56,322 nt of DNA from NCBI GenBank assembly GCA_016184455.1, contig JACPCS010000131.1:1-56322 (forward strand), in the 5' to 3' direction. The DNA is from Acidobacteriota bacterium. Lineage in GTDB: Bacteria > Acidobacteriota > Vicinamibacteria > Vicinamibacterales > UBA2999. The notes beneath the pieces are model-generated. The model saw only the letters and a list, made by a program, of their open reading frames with translations, searched no databases and was not told where the DNA came from. How positions within the stretch are numbered: the stretch's first letter is position 1; each line of letters starts with the position of its first letter. Shown here piece by piece: positions 1-8,114 of this stretch. The translations under genes were made by a program, and so were the position numbers.

Positions 1-114
1 GGCTCACCAGTACAAGATGTCGTCGATTCAACCAATTGCGGCCGACGAGAGGGACGACCGCAAACCGGAATCGAATCTCCTCGACTTCTTCTTCCTTGTG
101 CTGTCCTTCCGTGT

Positions 115-462
115 TCAGCCACGACCGGGCTTCGGCTCGAAGGGAATCTCCACCTCGAAGTAGCTGCCAGGGGTCGCGGAAGCAACGGCCGCAGCGATGC
201 GGTCCGCATGTTGCCGGACTCGGGACCACTTCGTGCTGCCCGTCAGAACGACGAGGGCGATGCGGCGCGCGCGCAGGTTGTGTTGGGAGCGGATGCGACG
301 GTCGGTCGTGAGCAGCAGCTCGAACCCCGCCTCCTCGGCGGCGTTCAAGAGCGCGCCATTGCTGAGTGTGTCCCAGCCCTTGGCTTGCGCCGTCTGGATC
401 GTGTGCCCGGACAACGCGCGGGCCAGCCCCTTCGGCGTGCCGTGGTCAAAGAGGACGAGCAC
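115..462 (-). CDS. DUF5615 PIN-like protein, putative toxin
   Basis: This 115-residue protein opens with LVLFDHGTPKGLARAL and carries LLTTDRRIRSQ in its middle, the pattern of the small PIN-like DUF5615 family. Members are putative RNases of toxin-antitoxin type. The conserved acidic residues are D6 near the N-terminus and the TTDRRI aspartate, expected to bind metal. The gene overlaps the end of the upstream DUF433 gene by 17 bases, so the two are translated together, which is the usual arrangement of the pair. Its length is normal for the family and nothing looks broken. RNase activity is inferred from family placement only. Confidence 0.8.
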   Translation of the reverse strand: MLVLFDHGTPKGLARALSGHTIQTAQAKGWDTLSNGALLNAAEEAGFELLLTTDRRIRSQHNLRARRIALVVLTGSTKWSRVRQHADRIAAAVASATPGSYFEVEIPFEPKPGRG

Positions 463-691
463 CGGCGGGGACAGCGGCAGCGCGGAGGCTTTGAGCCACG
501 AATTCGAGAACGGCCGTCACTTGCTCGCGCGTCACGTCGAACTGCTCGATGACCTCGTCGATGCTGAGATCCTCGAGGTTCTCGATGACGGTAGCCACAG
601 GCAGGCGCGTCCCGCGAAACACCCAGGCGCCACCAACCCTCTCGGGGACGCTCTCGACCGCCGGACATTGTGACCAGTCAAGCGTTGCCAT
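446..691 (-). CDS. DUF433 domain protein, putative antitoxin
   Basis: This 81-residue protein has the DUF433 signature: a short lead with a proline-rich segment, then GGAWVFRGTRLPVATVIENL and a helical second half of the ...SIDEVIEQFDV type. DUF433 proteins are winged-helix-like and are usually encoded just upstream of a DUF5615 PIN-like toxin, as here, so it is the presumed antitoxin and autorepressor. A strong ribosome-binding site (AAGGAGGT at 698-705) lies six bases before the ATG and fixes the start. The 17-base overlap with the next gene suggests translational coupling. Confidence 0.82.
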   Translation of the reverse strand: MATLDWSQCPAVESVPERVGGAWVFRGTRLPVATVIENLEDLSIDEVIEQFDVTREQVTAVLEFVAQSLRAAAVPAGARPL

Positions 692-1003
692 GGACCGACC
701 TCCTTCCAGCTTCCAGCTTACGGGATGTCGGTCTTGCCGTCACGCCGGTTCATGCCGCGCCTCGGAGACCCTCCAGCCGCCGAAGCCAGCCCGCGATCTG
801 GTTCCAACTGGCGAAAGTTAGGCTCACCATGCCCTAGCCGCGAGGCGGCGAAGGCGGGCGGACCCCAGCGTCTTCTCCCTCCCTTCCACTTCTCAACCCC
901 TACGCACGTCGGTTGGGTCCTACAATACGACCGACGGTATGGAGACCATTGGTAGATCCTACTTGTCGCACCGCGCGAGCGCGGCGCTGTGAGTACGACC
1001 CCC

Positions 1004-1041
1004 GTTCAAACCGTGCGTGCGGATTTCCCGCACACGGCTTA
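1004..1041 (-). ncRNA. Group II intron domain V, outer copy
   Basis: Read on the minus strand this segment folds as a 34-38 base hairpin: GCCGTGTGCGG pairs with the CCGCACGCACGG strand across a GAAA-type tip. A run of G follows, as at the 3' end of bacterial group II introns. It lies just downstream of the second reverse transcriptase fragment, where domain V belongs. Confidence 0.75.
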
Positions 1042-1065
1042 CCAGGGAGCATTCGAAACGCAGCA

Positions 1066-1614
1066 TTACGCAGCCTCCGGGTACTGAATGGTCCCGCGCA
1101 GGCGGTAGAGCCCGAGGGCGTGGAAGTATTCCCGCGTCCACTGGGTGGCCTGATCCCGTCGCAGATTGCGGCCGTGGCGCTGCAGGAGCAAGCGTCTCAG
1201 CCGCCGCCAGACGTAGTCATCGACCTGCCCGAATGTGATGGCGGCATTGCCCGTGCGAAAGTAGCCTCCCCAGCCGCGGAGCACCGGATTCAGTCGCGCG
1301 AGGGTGTCGCGCAGCGGCCGGTGACACGCGCCGCGAGGGGTGAGCGCTTTCACGCGGGTGCGCACCCGCTGCATCGCCCGCCGAGAAGGCCAGCGCTGGA
1401 GGAAGTACAGCCGCTTGCGCTGCTGTTCCCAGATGCGCCCGCTCAGACGTTTGTGCAGGTGACAACCGAGGAAGTCGAAGCCCTCGCGTCCCCACGAGAG
1501 GTCGACCTGCCTCGTCTTGTCCGGGTGCAGCTCCAAACCGAGCCGCGCGAGAATCTCGCGCACGCGCTGCTCGGCGCGCTCGCACGCCGCCTTCGTGTCA
1601 CACATGACCACGAG
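1066..1614 (-). pseudogene. Group II intron reverse transcriptase, C-terminal fragment
   Basis: Homology to group II intron maturases begins at LVVMCDTKAACERA, the segment directly after the YADD catalytic motif, and runs to the normal C-terminus through FDFLGCHLHKR, LNPVLRGWGGYFRTGNA and the maturase X region. The codons that should encode YADD are missing. They are replaced by the 3' end of another intron, so the protein cannot polymerise DNA. The open frame continues upstream to 1704, but that part is antisense intron RNA sequence and not protein. This is half of an intron protein that was interrupted by a second intron. Confidence 0.8.
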
Positions 1615-1723
1615 TGGAGTGGAGCACTGGCGCGGTGGTGTCCAGGCGCACCTTGGCCGTCTCCGCCGTTTCCAGCTTCGTGCCCGTGTAGGTGTCACCA
1701 TCACTCCGTCTCCAGCGCCCCCT

Positions 1724-1761
1724 CGTCAAACCGGACGGGACCATTTCGGTCATCCGGCTTC
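1724..1761 (-). ncRNA. Group II intron domain V, inner copy
   Basis: On the minus strand GAAGCCGGATGACC pairs with GGTCCCGTCCGGTTT around a GAAAT tip. The reverse transcriptase stop codon (1752-1750) lies inside this hairpin. A possible long domain VI stem (GGCGCTGG with CCAGTGCT) spans about 1630-1720. Confidence 0.75.
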
Positions 1762-2886
1762 CCGACCGTGTTCACCGCGTGGCGTGCGGAAGGTATGCAC
1801 TACCGTGCCGTGGAGCTGATACAGCCCCGCCTTCTTGAAGAAGGAGGGAGGGAATGCCCGGAATCCCTTACCACGCCGTTTGTGCTTCCGCCGCAGGAAG
1901 TTCACGAGCTTGGTGTAGACGTAGGAGTCCACTTTCTTGAAATGCCGGTGAGCGTTGCCAATGCGGAAGTACTGACCCCAGCCGCGAAGAATCGGGTTCA
2001 GCGCCCGAATTTTCTCTTCGAGACTGTGGATGTCGTCGTACCCCACCGCATCGCGGACCTTGTGTCGGATACTGCGCATCGCTTTCGTAGACGGCCAGCG
2101 ATAGCAGAAGAGTCGTTTCGGGTTGCTGCGCAATGGCCGCAGCCGAAAGTGCGTCCCGAGAAAGTCAAACCCGTCGGCGGCGTCGACGATACGCGTCTTC
2201 TCCGCGCTCAGGGTCAGACCCAGGCGCCCGATGAGGTCCTCCAACCGTTGAAACCACGGCTGCGGGTTCCCCCGGCAGAGAATCACCAGGTCATCACAGT
2301 AGCGAATCAGTTTCGCTCCGCGCATCCGCGTCTCCCATTCGACGTCGAGAGCATGCAGATACGCGTTCGCGATCAAGGGCGAAATCACCCCACCCTGTGG
2401 CGTGCCCGCGATCATGGAGCGCACGGTTCCGTCTTCCAAGATGCCCGCCTTCAACCACCGTCGGATAAGACGCAATATCCACGGGTCACTGATTCGCCGC
2501 GCAATCGCGGCGACCAGCCCGTCATGGGGAAGCGAGTCAAAGCACGCCTTCAAATCGGCGTCGATGACTTTTCGCGCACCCCACGTGACGTGCGCTTGAA
2601 TCTCGCCGATGGCCTCGCGAGCGCCCCGCTTGGGACGGAAGCCGTACGAGCAGTCGCGAAAGTCCGCTTCGAGGACCGGTTCAATCACCAGTTTGACCGC
2701 GGCCTGTACGATGCGGTCGCGAATCGCCGGAATGCCGAGCCCACGACGTTGGTTCGGTTTGCCCGGCTTCGGGATATACACCCGTCGGACCGGCATCGGG
2801 CGGTACCGTTTCTCTCGGAGCTCGCGTTCGAGCTCATCGAGTATCCGGTCAACGCCCTGCGCCTCGACCTCCGCTATCGTCTGTTT
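1750..2886 (-). pseudogene. Group II intron reverse transcriptase/maturase, 5'-truncated
   Basis: The frame is open from a stop codon at 2889-2887 and starts in the middle of the family at [20 protein letters not shown], so the first 40-60 residues of a normal LtrA-type protein are gone. The rest is intact: [21 protein letters not shown] segment, [17 protein letters not shown], the catalytic box RYCDDLVIL (YCDD instead of YADD), [10 protein letters not shown], and the maturase X region [17 protein letters not shown]. An internal ATG at 2796 could start a shorter product without the RT-0 region. The 5' truncation is what incomplete reverse transcription during insertion would leave, or a later deletion. 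Confidence 0.8.
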
Positions 2887-2905
2887 TCATTCAGGCATCA
2901 TCATA

Positions 2906-2934
2906 TTGACATCAACACATCATCATCATAGCCT
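2906..2934 (+). promoter_or_regulatory. Promoter of the RHH/PIN operon, probably leaderless
   Basis: A perfect TTGACA (2906-2911) is followed after 17 bases by TAGCCT (2929-2934), and the antitoxin ATG begins six bases later. Transcription would start at or next to the A of the start codon. The promoter lies in AT-rich DNA directly beside the broken 5' end of the intron remnant. Confidence 0.55.
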
Positions 2935-2940
2935 CATAAC

Positions 2941-3189
2941 ATGCGCACGACCCTGACCTTGGACGATGACGTAACGGCCCGGCTGGAACGGGAACGGCGA
3001 AAACGGCGGGTGCCTTTCAAGACGCTGGTGAACGACGTGCTGCGCGCGGGTCTCGACGCGCTGCATGCGCCCAGGCCGAACAGAGAGCGCTTCCACACAC
3101 AGGGCTTCAGTCTGGGGGCCAGCCTCGTGGGCAGCCTCGACAATATCGAAGAGATCCTCTCGCGCGGCGAGGGTGAACGCCACCGGTGA
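2941..3189 (+). CDS. Ribbon-helix-helix antitoxin
   Basis: This 82-residue protein starts MRTTLTLDDDVTARLERE, the N-terminal beta strand and first helix of a ribbon-helix-helix (CopG/DUF2191-like) DNA-binding domain, followed by FKTLVNDVLRAGL. The C-terminal half (FSLGASLVGSLDNIEEIL) is the flexible tail that usually wraps the PIN partner. It overlaps the toxin gene by four bases (GTGA). The protein is expected to neutralise the toxin and repress its own promoter. No ribosome-binding site is visible and the promoter abuts the ATG, so a leaderless message is likely. Confidence 0.85.
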   Translation: MRTTLTLDDDVTARLERERRKRRVPFKTLVNDVLRAGLDALHAPRPNRERFHTQGFSLGASLVGSLDNIEEILSRGEGERHR

Positions 3190-3623
3190 TCCTGGTAGAC
3201 GCCAACCTCTTGCTATACGCGGCCAACCGCGATGCACCCGAGCACACGCGCGCTCGCTCGTGGCTCGATGAGCGCCTGAACGGCGCGGCGCGCGTCGGCC
3301 TTCCGTGGCCCTCCCTCCTGGCGTTCGTGCGAATCGCGAGCAATCCGGCGATCATGCGAACCCCCGTGACCCCGATCGAGGCCTGGGCGCAGGTTCAGGA
3401 TTGGCTCGCGTGCGAAGTGGCCTGGATTCCCTTGCCAGGCGCCGGTCACCCCGATGTGTTGGGGCGGCTTCTGGCGCTCGATCTCGTGACCAGCCGGCTA
3501 GTCCCCGATGCGCACCTTGCCGCGCTGGCCATCGAACACGGCCTCACGCTGTGCTCGACAGACGGCGACTTTTCGAGGTTCCCTGGCCTGAAATGGGAGA
3601 ATCCCCTCGCGGCCCATTCATAA
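3186..3623 (+). CDS. Type II toxin, PIN domain (VapC-like)
   Basis: This 145-residue PIN-domain protein starts at a GTG that overlaps the antitoxin stop. Catalytic acidic residues are visible: ILVDANLLLYA (first Asp), the EHTRARSWLDE region, LVPDAHLAALAIEHG (PDAxLAA motif) and STDGDFSRFPGLKWENPL at the C-terminus. This is the classical VapC order, expected to form a Mg-dependent endoribonuclease that cleaves tRNA or rRNA in related systems. Its length is typical. Target and activity are inferred from the family. Together with the RHH gene it forms a complete module between two decayed mobile elements. Confidence 0.88.
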   Translation: MILVDANLLLYAANRDAPEHTRARSWLDERLNGAARVGLPWPSLLAFVRIASNPAIMRTPVTPIEAWAQVQDWLACEVAWIPLPGAGHPDVLGRLLALDLVTSRLVPDAHLAALAIEHGLTLCSTDGDFSRFPGLKWENPLAAHS

Positions 3624-3684
3624 CAGGACCCTGGATGCTGCAGATCCTCGCCCGAGTGGCGGTAGGACCCCTACGTCCCGACCT

Positions 3685-4966
3685 TCATCGACCCTGGCTT
3701 TTTGGCACTGCGACGAAGACGCGCGCCGTCGACCCGTTGCCGGCCGCGTCCGTGCACGCGATGTCGATGCTGTACGTCCGGCCATCGCCCGATCCCGCCC
3801 GTTCCGCCCGCAGCCGCAGCCGATGCGCATCGATCACATCCCAGTCGGGCGCCGTGTCGCCGTCCCCCGTCCCGTTAACGGGCTCATTGCTCGTGACGTC
3901 GAGCGAGCAGATCGGCGCCGCATCCACCGCATCGCTCACCTGATACGAGACCATCACGTCGACCATCTTGTGATTGGCCGGCCACAGCGTCGAGGTGTTC
4001 AGCGACGCGCCGACAATCGCGGGTGCCGTCGTGTCGACGACGGTGACGTTGAAGCTCCTCCCCGCGGTATTGCCACGCCGGTCCTCGCGGAGCATGTGAC
4101 CACCGTCGTGCCGAGCGGGAAGACCGACCCTGTCGGATACGAGCAGATCACCGTGACCGTCCCGTCGATTGTATCGGTGGCGCTCGCGTCGTACCGCACC
4201 ACGGCACCTGACGAGTTCTGGGCTTCGACTGTGACGTCAGCAGGGAGCGTCAGCACTGGTGGCTCCGTGTCCGGGCTGAACGCGATCGGCGCAGAGCCTT
4301 CGCTGAGCGTCGCCGTGCGCCCGAACACGGTCACGGTGACCACGCCGTGAAGCGCATCGAGGGCCACGTACTCCTGGCCACCGTCCGCGAGGATCGTGAC
4401 CTCAAGCGAATCACCGGGATCCAGCACAAAAGACCCGATGACCTCACCGGCACCATCGAGGAATGTCACCGGAATCGTGCTGTCCGGGCCGGCGGTCCAG
4501 GGGCTGCCGGTACTCAGCGTGTCCCCAGCATCAAGGTCGCCTTTGAGCTTCCAGTTGCAGACGTCATCCAAGCAGTACAGTTTCTCGACCTGGATACCGG
4601 CGGTCGTCGTGAGGGCGCGAACTGTGACCGTGTCGCCCTCACAGTGCCAGTCGACCGATTCTCCATCGCTGTCGAGCAACATCTCCTTCGCAGCGCCGTC
4701 GCATGCCGAAATCCGCGCCGGCCCGCTGCCAGCGCCGGACACCGATAGCTGCACCTCCTGCGGCTCTCCGGGCAGCGGCGCCGGAAGGGTCGTCGAGACC
4801 GTCCATCCGTTGCGCGCGATCGATCCGAACGTAGCGGCATCCAACCAGTACTCGTTCGAGAATGCGAGTGACTGCGTGTCAATTTCATCCACGATGCCGT
4901 CGTCGTCATCGTCCGGATCACACTCATCGCCCTCGCCGTCCGTATCGAAGTCTGCTTGATCGGCCG
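3685..4966 (-). pseudogene. HYR-domain secreted protein, truncated and frameshifted
   Basis: Two overlapping frames on the minus strand make one broken gene. The upstream frame begins in family sequence at ADQADFDTDGEGDECDPDD, a thrombospondin type-3 calcium-binding repeat. It continues through a beta-rich domain and a HYR repeat (PPVLTLPADVTVEAQNSSGA ... TTVVTCSA). Near 4084 one base is missing and the HYR repeat continues in the next frame with DRRGNTAGRSFNVTVVDTTAP, then the NHKMVDVMVSY domain that often follows HYR repeats. No signal peptide or start precedes the calcium repeat: upstream the frame reads through an inverted repeat. The intact parent would be a large cell-surface or secreted protein. 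Confidence 0.7.
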
Positions 4967-5279
4967 ATAGGTACAGGACGATAGGAACTATTGGCCCCTC
5001 TTTGCGCTGCCCGGGCGGTCGCGCTCGGTGCGGGGGCGGTGTTAACCCGACTTCCCCGGTTTTCTGAGTGGTCTCGCAGAAGACCGCGGAAGTTGGGTTA
5101 ACCGAAGATGCGTTACGCGATCGGGCCCCGACTCTCCCCCTACGGCACGGCGCAGATTGCCCCCTGGGCACGGCGCGGATCATCGCGCCCGGCGCACGCG
5201 CCTGTCAAACGCCTCCGGCCGGGCACACGTCTCCGGACGCGTCCGCCGGGGCTGCATCGTGACACGTGTTCATCGCAAG
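4967..5279. other. Non-coding junction between two broken elements
   Basis: I see no gene in this stretch. It holds the end of HYR homology on the left, an imperfect inverted repeat at 5041-5102, and GC-rich sequence leading to the stop codon of the IS91-like remnant at 5280. Open frames crossing it have no recognisable protein content. Confidence 0.5.
5041..5102. repeat. Inverted repeat with GTTAACCC ends
   Basis: GTTAACCCGACTTCC (5041-5055) pairs with GGAAGTTGGGTTAAC (5088-5102) with one G-T pair. Inside, CGGTTTTCTG pairs with CAGAAGACCG, again almost completely. The 62-base structure lies between the HYR and IS91-like remnants and could be the end of a mobile element. It could also be a terminator-like hairpin. 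Confidence 0.5.
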
Positions 5280-6021
5280 TCAGGGAACCGCTATGTCTTC
5301 GTCGTACCACGTATCCGGTCGCCCTATTGGCAGCGGCGGCGGCCGCGCCGGGCGTGCGGCGCGTACCTCGGTGGGCAGGCCAAGATGCCTCAGGACGGCG
5401 GCGAATCACCGACGGGTCTTCGATGAGCGCGATCAGTTCGAGCCGGCCGCCGCAGCGCGGGCACGCCAGGACGTCGAACCCGAAGCTCCGCTGCATCAAC
5501 TCCGCCCAGAGCCAGTTCGTCTTCGGCCGATCGGGTGCCCCCGGGGCAGAAACGCGATCAGGGGTCACGCCCGAGCGTGCCTCCGAACGCTCACCATCGA
5601 TTGCGGCGATGCGGGACCGCCACACCGATCGCGCCCCCAACACGCCGTAATACAGCAGCAGGTTGATCCGCGGCCGCGGGGTCAGCGCCGCCAGCCGTTC
5701 CAGCAGCTCCAGTGGCTCGAACACGAGGTACGTCGTCCCATCCGCCCACCGGTGGCGCAGATCCAGCACCACCTGCCCCTCGGACGTCAGGTGCAGCCGC
5801 TCCTGCGCGATCGGCGGGCGGAGCGCGTACCGGCACAGCCGCTCGAGCCGCGCGCGATCCCGCGGTGGGACGACGACGCCCGCGTGCAGGTCGAAGCCGT
5901 TCCTCCGCGCGTGGCACGGTCCGAGGCCCGACGGTGCGAGCGCCAGCAGCTCCGCCGACGCGCCACCGCGGCGCACCGCCGCACCGGCCGGCTGGCGTGC
6001 GTCTGGATCGAGGAGACTCTG
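5280..6021 (-). pseudogene. IS91-like transposase, C-terminal remnant
   Basis: The minus strand carries the last 240 or so residues of a transposase of the IS91/ISCR type: RLCRYALRPPIAQERLHL, VFEPLELLERLAALTPRPRI, LLYYGVLGARS, WAELMQRSFGFDVLACPRCGG and LIALIEDPSVIRR. One extra base near 5399 shifts the frame; in the corrected frame the normal end VLRHLGLPTEV and a terminal DTWYDEDIAVP are readable, stopping at 5280. The N-terminal zinc-binding region and the catalytic HUH/Tyr part are absent, because homology stops near 6021 next to the protease gene. It is a dead fragment. Confidence 0.75.
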
Positions 6022-6058
6022 TAGGCCGCTGTATCCTGAAGACAGAAGCGGAAGACAC

Positions 6059-6478
6059 ATGGGAGAGGTCCGCGCGAGAGTGGTGCTCGAGAACGGGGCC
6101 GACCGCGCTCTGGCGGATGCCGGGCACCTGGACAGCAGCCGCGTTCGGCGCCTCGAGCTCGACGCGCTCGTCGATACGGGCGCCCTCATGACCCTGTTGC
6201 CTCAGGATGTGGTGGAGGTGCTCGGTCTGACGCTCGACGGGAAGCTGATCGTCACGCTGGCAAACGATGAAAAGATCGAGCTCCCGCGTGCCCGGCTTCT
6301 CTCGCTCGCGGTTGGCGACCGCCAGATGGATACCGACTGCCTGGTCGGACCTCCGCGTTGCGAGCCACGCGTCGGGCACCTCGTGCTCGAAAGGCTCGAT
6401 CTGATCATCGATGCGGTCAGGCGCCGCATCTCACCGCGCCCCGAGTCCCCGTTCCTGCCGTCGGTCAAGCTGAAGTAA
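6059..6478 (+). CDS. Small retropepsin-like aspartic protease
   Basis: The ATG at 6059 opens a 139-residue protein; the longer open frame upstream is antisense to the transposase remnant. The motif LVDTGALMTLLP (Asp39-Thr-Gly-Ala) is the active-site loop of retroviral-like aspartic proteases of clan AA. The later hydrophobic segment LVLERLDLIIDAVRRRI fits the second half of a one-domain protease that works as a dimer. There is no signal peptide, so a cytoplasmic site is likely. The last 48 bases overlap the convergent permease gene. Such orphan proteases are common in Acidobacteria, cyanobacteria and plants, and their substrates are unknown. Confidence 0.72.
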   Translation: MGEVRARVVLENGADRALADAGHLDSSRVRRLELDALVDTGALMTLLPQDVVEVLGLTLDGKLIVTLANDEKIELPRARLLSLAVGDRQMDTDCLVGPPRCEPRVGHLVLERLDLIIDAVRRRISPRPESPFLPSVKLK

Positions 6479-7786
6479 GCGGCCGGTCCCGAAGAGTACG
6501 GCGCCGGCCGCCAGGCCCGCCGCGCCACCGAGCAGCTGTCCCCAGGTCGCGCCGGCCAGAATCGCGAGCGACATGGCAATGGCGAGAACCGGCACGAGCG
6601 GTCCTCCTGGCGACACGAACGGCGCCGGACCTGTCGCCGGTGCTGGCGTGGACCGAAGCCGCAGGGCTGCTGCGCACGTGCCCATGTAGATGACCAGACG
6701 CGCGACGCCGCTCGCGAGCGCCAGCACCACGAACGACCCCGAGAGCGCGAGCGTGAGCGTCACGGCCGTCATGGCGAGAACGGCGTGCGACGGCGTGCGG
6801 TAGCGCGGATGGATCCGCGCCAGGACGCGCGGCAGATCGCCGTGCTCCGCCATCGCAAACAGCATGCGCGACCCGGTGAGCACCGAGCCGAAGCTGTTGC
6901 CCGCCATCGAGACCACCGATCCAATACTGATCAGCAGCGCGCCGCCCGCGCCCATGAACACCACGGCGGCGTCGGCCAGCGGGGTCGTCGAGACGGCAAG
7001 CGCGGGCAGCGTGCCGGCCGCCACGATGTGCGCCAGCGTCATGACGGCGGTCACCGCCACGATCGTGGCCACGAAGGCGAACGGGATGTGCCGCCGCGGA
7101 TCGATGGCCTCGCCCGCCGGGACGCCGATCACGTCGTAGCCGCCAAAGGCGAACACGAGCAGCAACGCACCCGCAGACGCCTGACTCGCCGACACCGGGC
7201 CCGACGGGACGAGAGCGCCCGGCTCGATGAACCACATGCCGACGATGATGAAGAGGCCGAGCGGCAGGAGCTTGGCGAAGGTCAGCAGATTCACCACGAA
7301 CGCGCTCGGCCGGATGCCGAGCAGATTGATCCATCCGATGACCAGCGTGACGCCCGCAATCACCGCCACGCGGCCAGCGCCGTCCGTCAGAGACGGCCAG
7401 TAGAACCCGAGCGCCAGCGCGATCCCGTTGGCGATGCCCGCCTGGCTGGTGATCCGCGCGATCCACTGCATCCAGCCGATCTCGAACGCGGCGAATCGTC
7501 CGAACGCCGCGCGCGCGTACAGGTACGGACCACCCGTCTGCTCGAAGCGGCTGGCAAGCTCCGCAAAGCACAGCGCCACGAGCAGCGAGGCCGCGCCGAC
7601 CGCCAGAAAGGCGACCGGGCCCCAGCCGCCGACCTGTGCCGCCACCTGCGACGGCAGCAGAAACACGGCGCTGCCGATGACCTGATTGATGCCGATGGCG
7701 GTGAGATCCCACCGGCCGAGCGCGCGGCGCAGCGTCGGCCCGCGCGCCGCTCGGACGTCGGAGGCGACGACGATCGTCTCGGCCAC
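6431..7786 (-). CDS. APC family amino acid permease
   Basis: This polytopic membrane protein of about 451 residues has the AAT/APC-type opening LTAIGINQVIGSAVFLLPSQVA, followed by roughly 12 hydrophobic segments. TM1 has a GxxIGxGIF-like sequence (GINQVIGSAVFLLP) and TM6-8 contains AFGGYDVIGVPAGEAIDPRR, where APC members bind substrate and cations. It is expected to import amino acids or amines with protons. I chose the GTG at 7786 because it follows the stop of the upstream small gene by one base. The longer open frame to 7975 is low-complexity Arg-rich shadow. The C-terminus overlaps the convergent protease gene. Confidence 0.85.
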   Translation of the reverse strand: MAETIVVASDVRAARGPTLRRALGRWDLTAIGINQVIGSAVFLLPSQVAAQVGGWGPVAFLAVGAASLLVALCFAELASRFEQTGGPYLYARAAFGRFAAFEIGWMQWIARITSQAGIANGIALALGFYWPSLTDGAGRVAVIAGVTLVIGWINLLGIRPSAFVVNLLTFAKLLPLGLFIIVGMWFIEPGALVPSGPVSASQASAGALLLVFAFGGYDVIGVPAGEAIDPRRHIPFAFVATIVAVTAVMTLAHIVAAGTLPALAVSTTPLADAAVVFMGAGGALLISIGSVVSMAGNSFGSVLTGSRMLFAMAEHGDLPRVLARIHPRYRTPSHAVLAMTAVTLTLALSGSFVVLALASGVARLVIYMGTCAAALRLRSTPAPATGPAPFVSPGGPLVPVLAIAMSLAILAGATWGQLLGGAAGLAAGAVLFGTGRLLQLDRRQERGLGAR

Positions 7787-7787
7787 G

Positions 7788-8081
7788 TCAGCGCGCGTCC
7801 AGCAGCGCCGACACCATGGCGCGCCATTCCTCGTCGAGGCTGCCGCGCGCGACCGGCTGGCCCGCCCGGCGATACCAGTACGCCGCGTTCGACGGATCGC
7901 CCTCGCGCCGGTGGAGGTACGCGTGCACCCACGCGCCGTCGGCGTTATCGATGTCCTGTGCGATCTCGTGGGCACGCGTCCAGTCGCCGCGGCGCTCGTG
8001 CCAGAGCGCCTTGAGCGAGCCGGATAGTCCGGGTGGGGGTGCCGCGCGGGTCAGTGAGCGTTCGAAGGCCGGCAGATCCAC
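7788..8081 (-). CDS. Conserved hypothetical protein (HAYLHRREGD motif)
   Basis: This is a 97-residue soluble protein with no signal peptide. It contains LKALWHERRGDWTRAHEIAQD, AWVHAYLHRREGD and AYWYRRAGQP, a pattern I recognise from a conserved hypothetical family. The helix pairs with WxxAH and YWYRRAG resemble one degenerate TPR unit, but this is not a full TPR protein. It ends one base before the permease start, so the two are co-translated. No function is known to me. Confidence 0.65.
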   Translation of the reverse strand: MDLPAFERSLTRAAPPPGLSGSLKALWHERRGDWTRAHEIAQDIDNADGAWVHAYLHRREGDPSNAAYWYRRAGQPVARGSLDEEWRAMVSALLDAR

Positions 8082-8092
8082 GCGGCGATCCT

Positions 8093-8114
8093 GGCGAGTC
8101 CGAAAGGACCCGCC
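8093..8114. repeat. Hairpin with GAAA loop between two genes
   Basis: GGCGAGTCC (8093-8101), loop GAAA, GGACCCGCC (8106-8114): nine-base arms with one A-C mismatch, followed by CTACGA. It sits immediately after the stop of the vWFA gene on the minus strand and may act as a terminator. It resembles one arm of the double-hairpin repeat family found at 34 kb, 36 kb and 51 kb. Confidence 0.5.

Larger units (their letters stand above)
951..2886 (-). mobile_element. Two nested, truncated group II intron remnants
   Basis: On the minus strand the order is: 5'-truncated reverse transcriptase (2886-1750), a domain V hairpin (1761-1724), a domain VI-like stem, the C-terminal part of a second reverse transcriptase (1614-1066), a second domain V (1041-1004) and a possible domain VI hairpin near 960-990. 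Both domain V hairpins have the expected form, a GAGCCG- or GAAGCCG-like 5' strand pairing with a CCGGTTT- or ACGGTTT-like 3' strand. Neither copy keeps its 5' RNA domains I-III or the start of its protein, so neither should splice or move by itself. The 3' end of the first copy falls at the YADD codons of the second reverse transcriptase, so it looks inserted there. Confidence 0.8.

Noticed and set aside
913..2931. Long plus-strand open frame of 672 codons
   Set aside because: It is antisense to two group II intron reverse transcriptases with clear family motifs on the minus strand; high GC keeps the antisense frame open.
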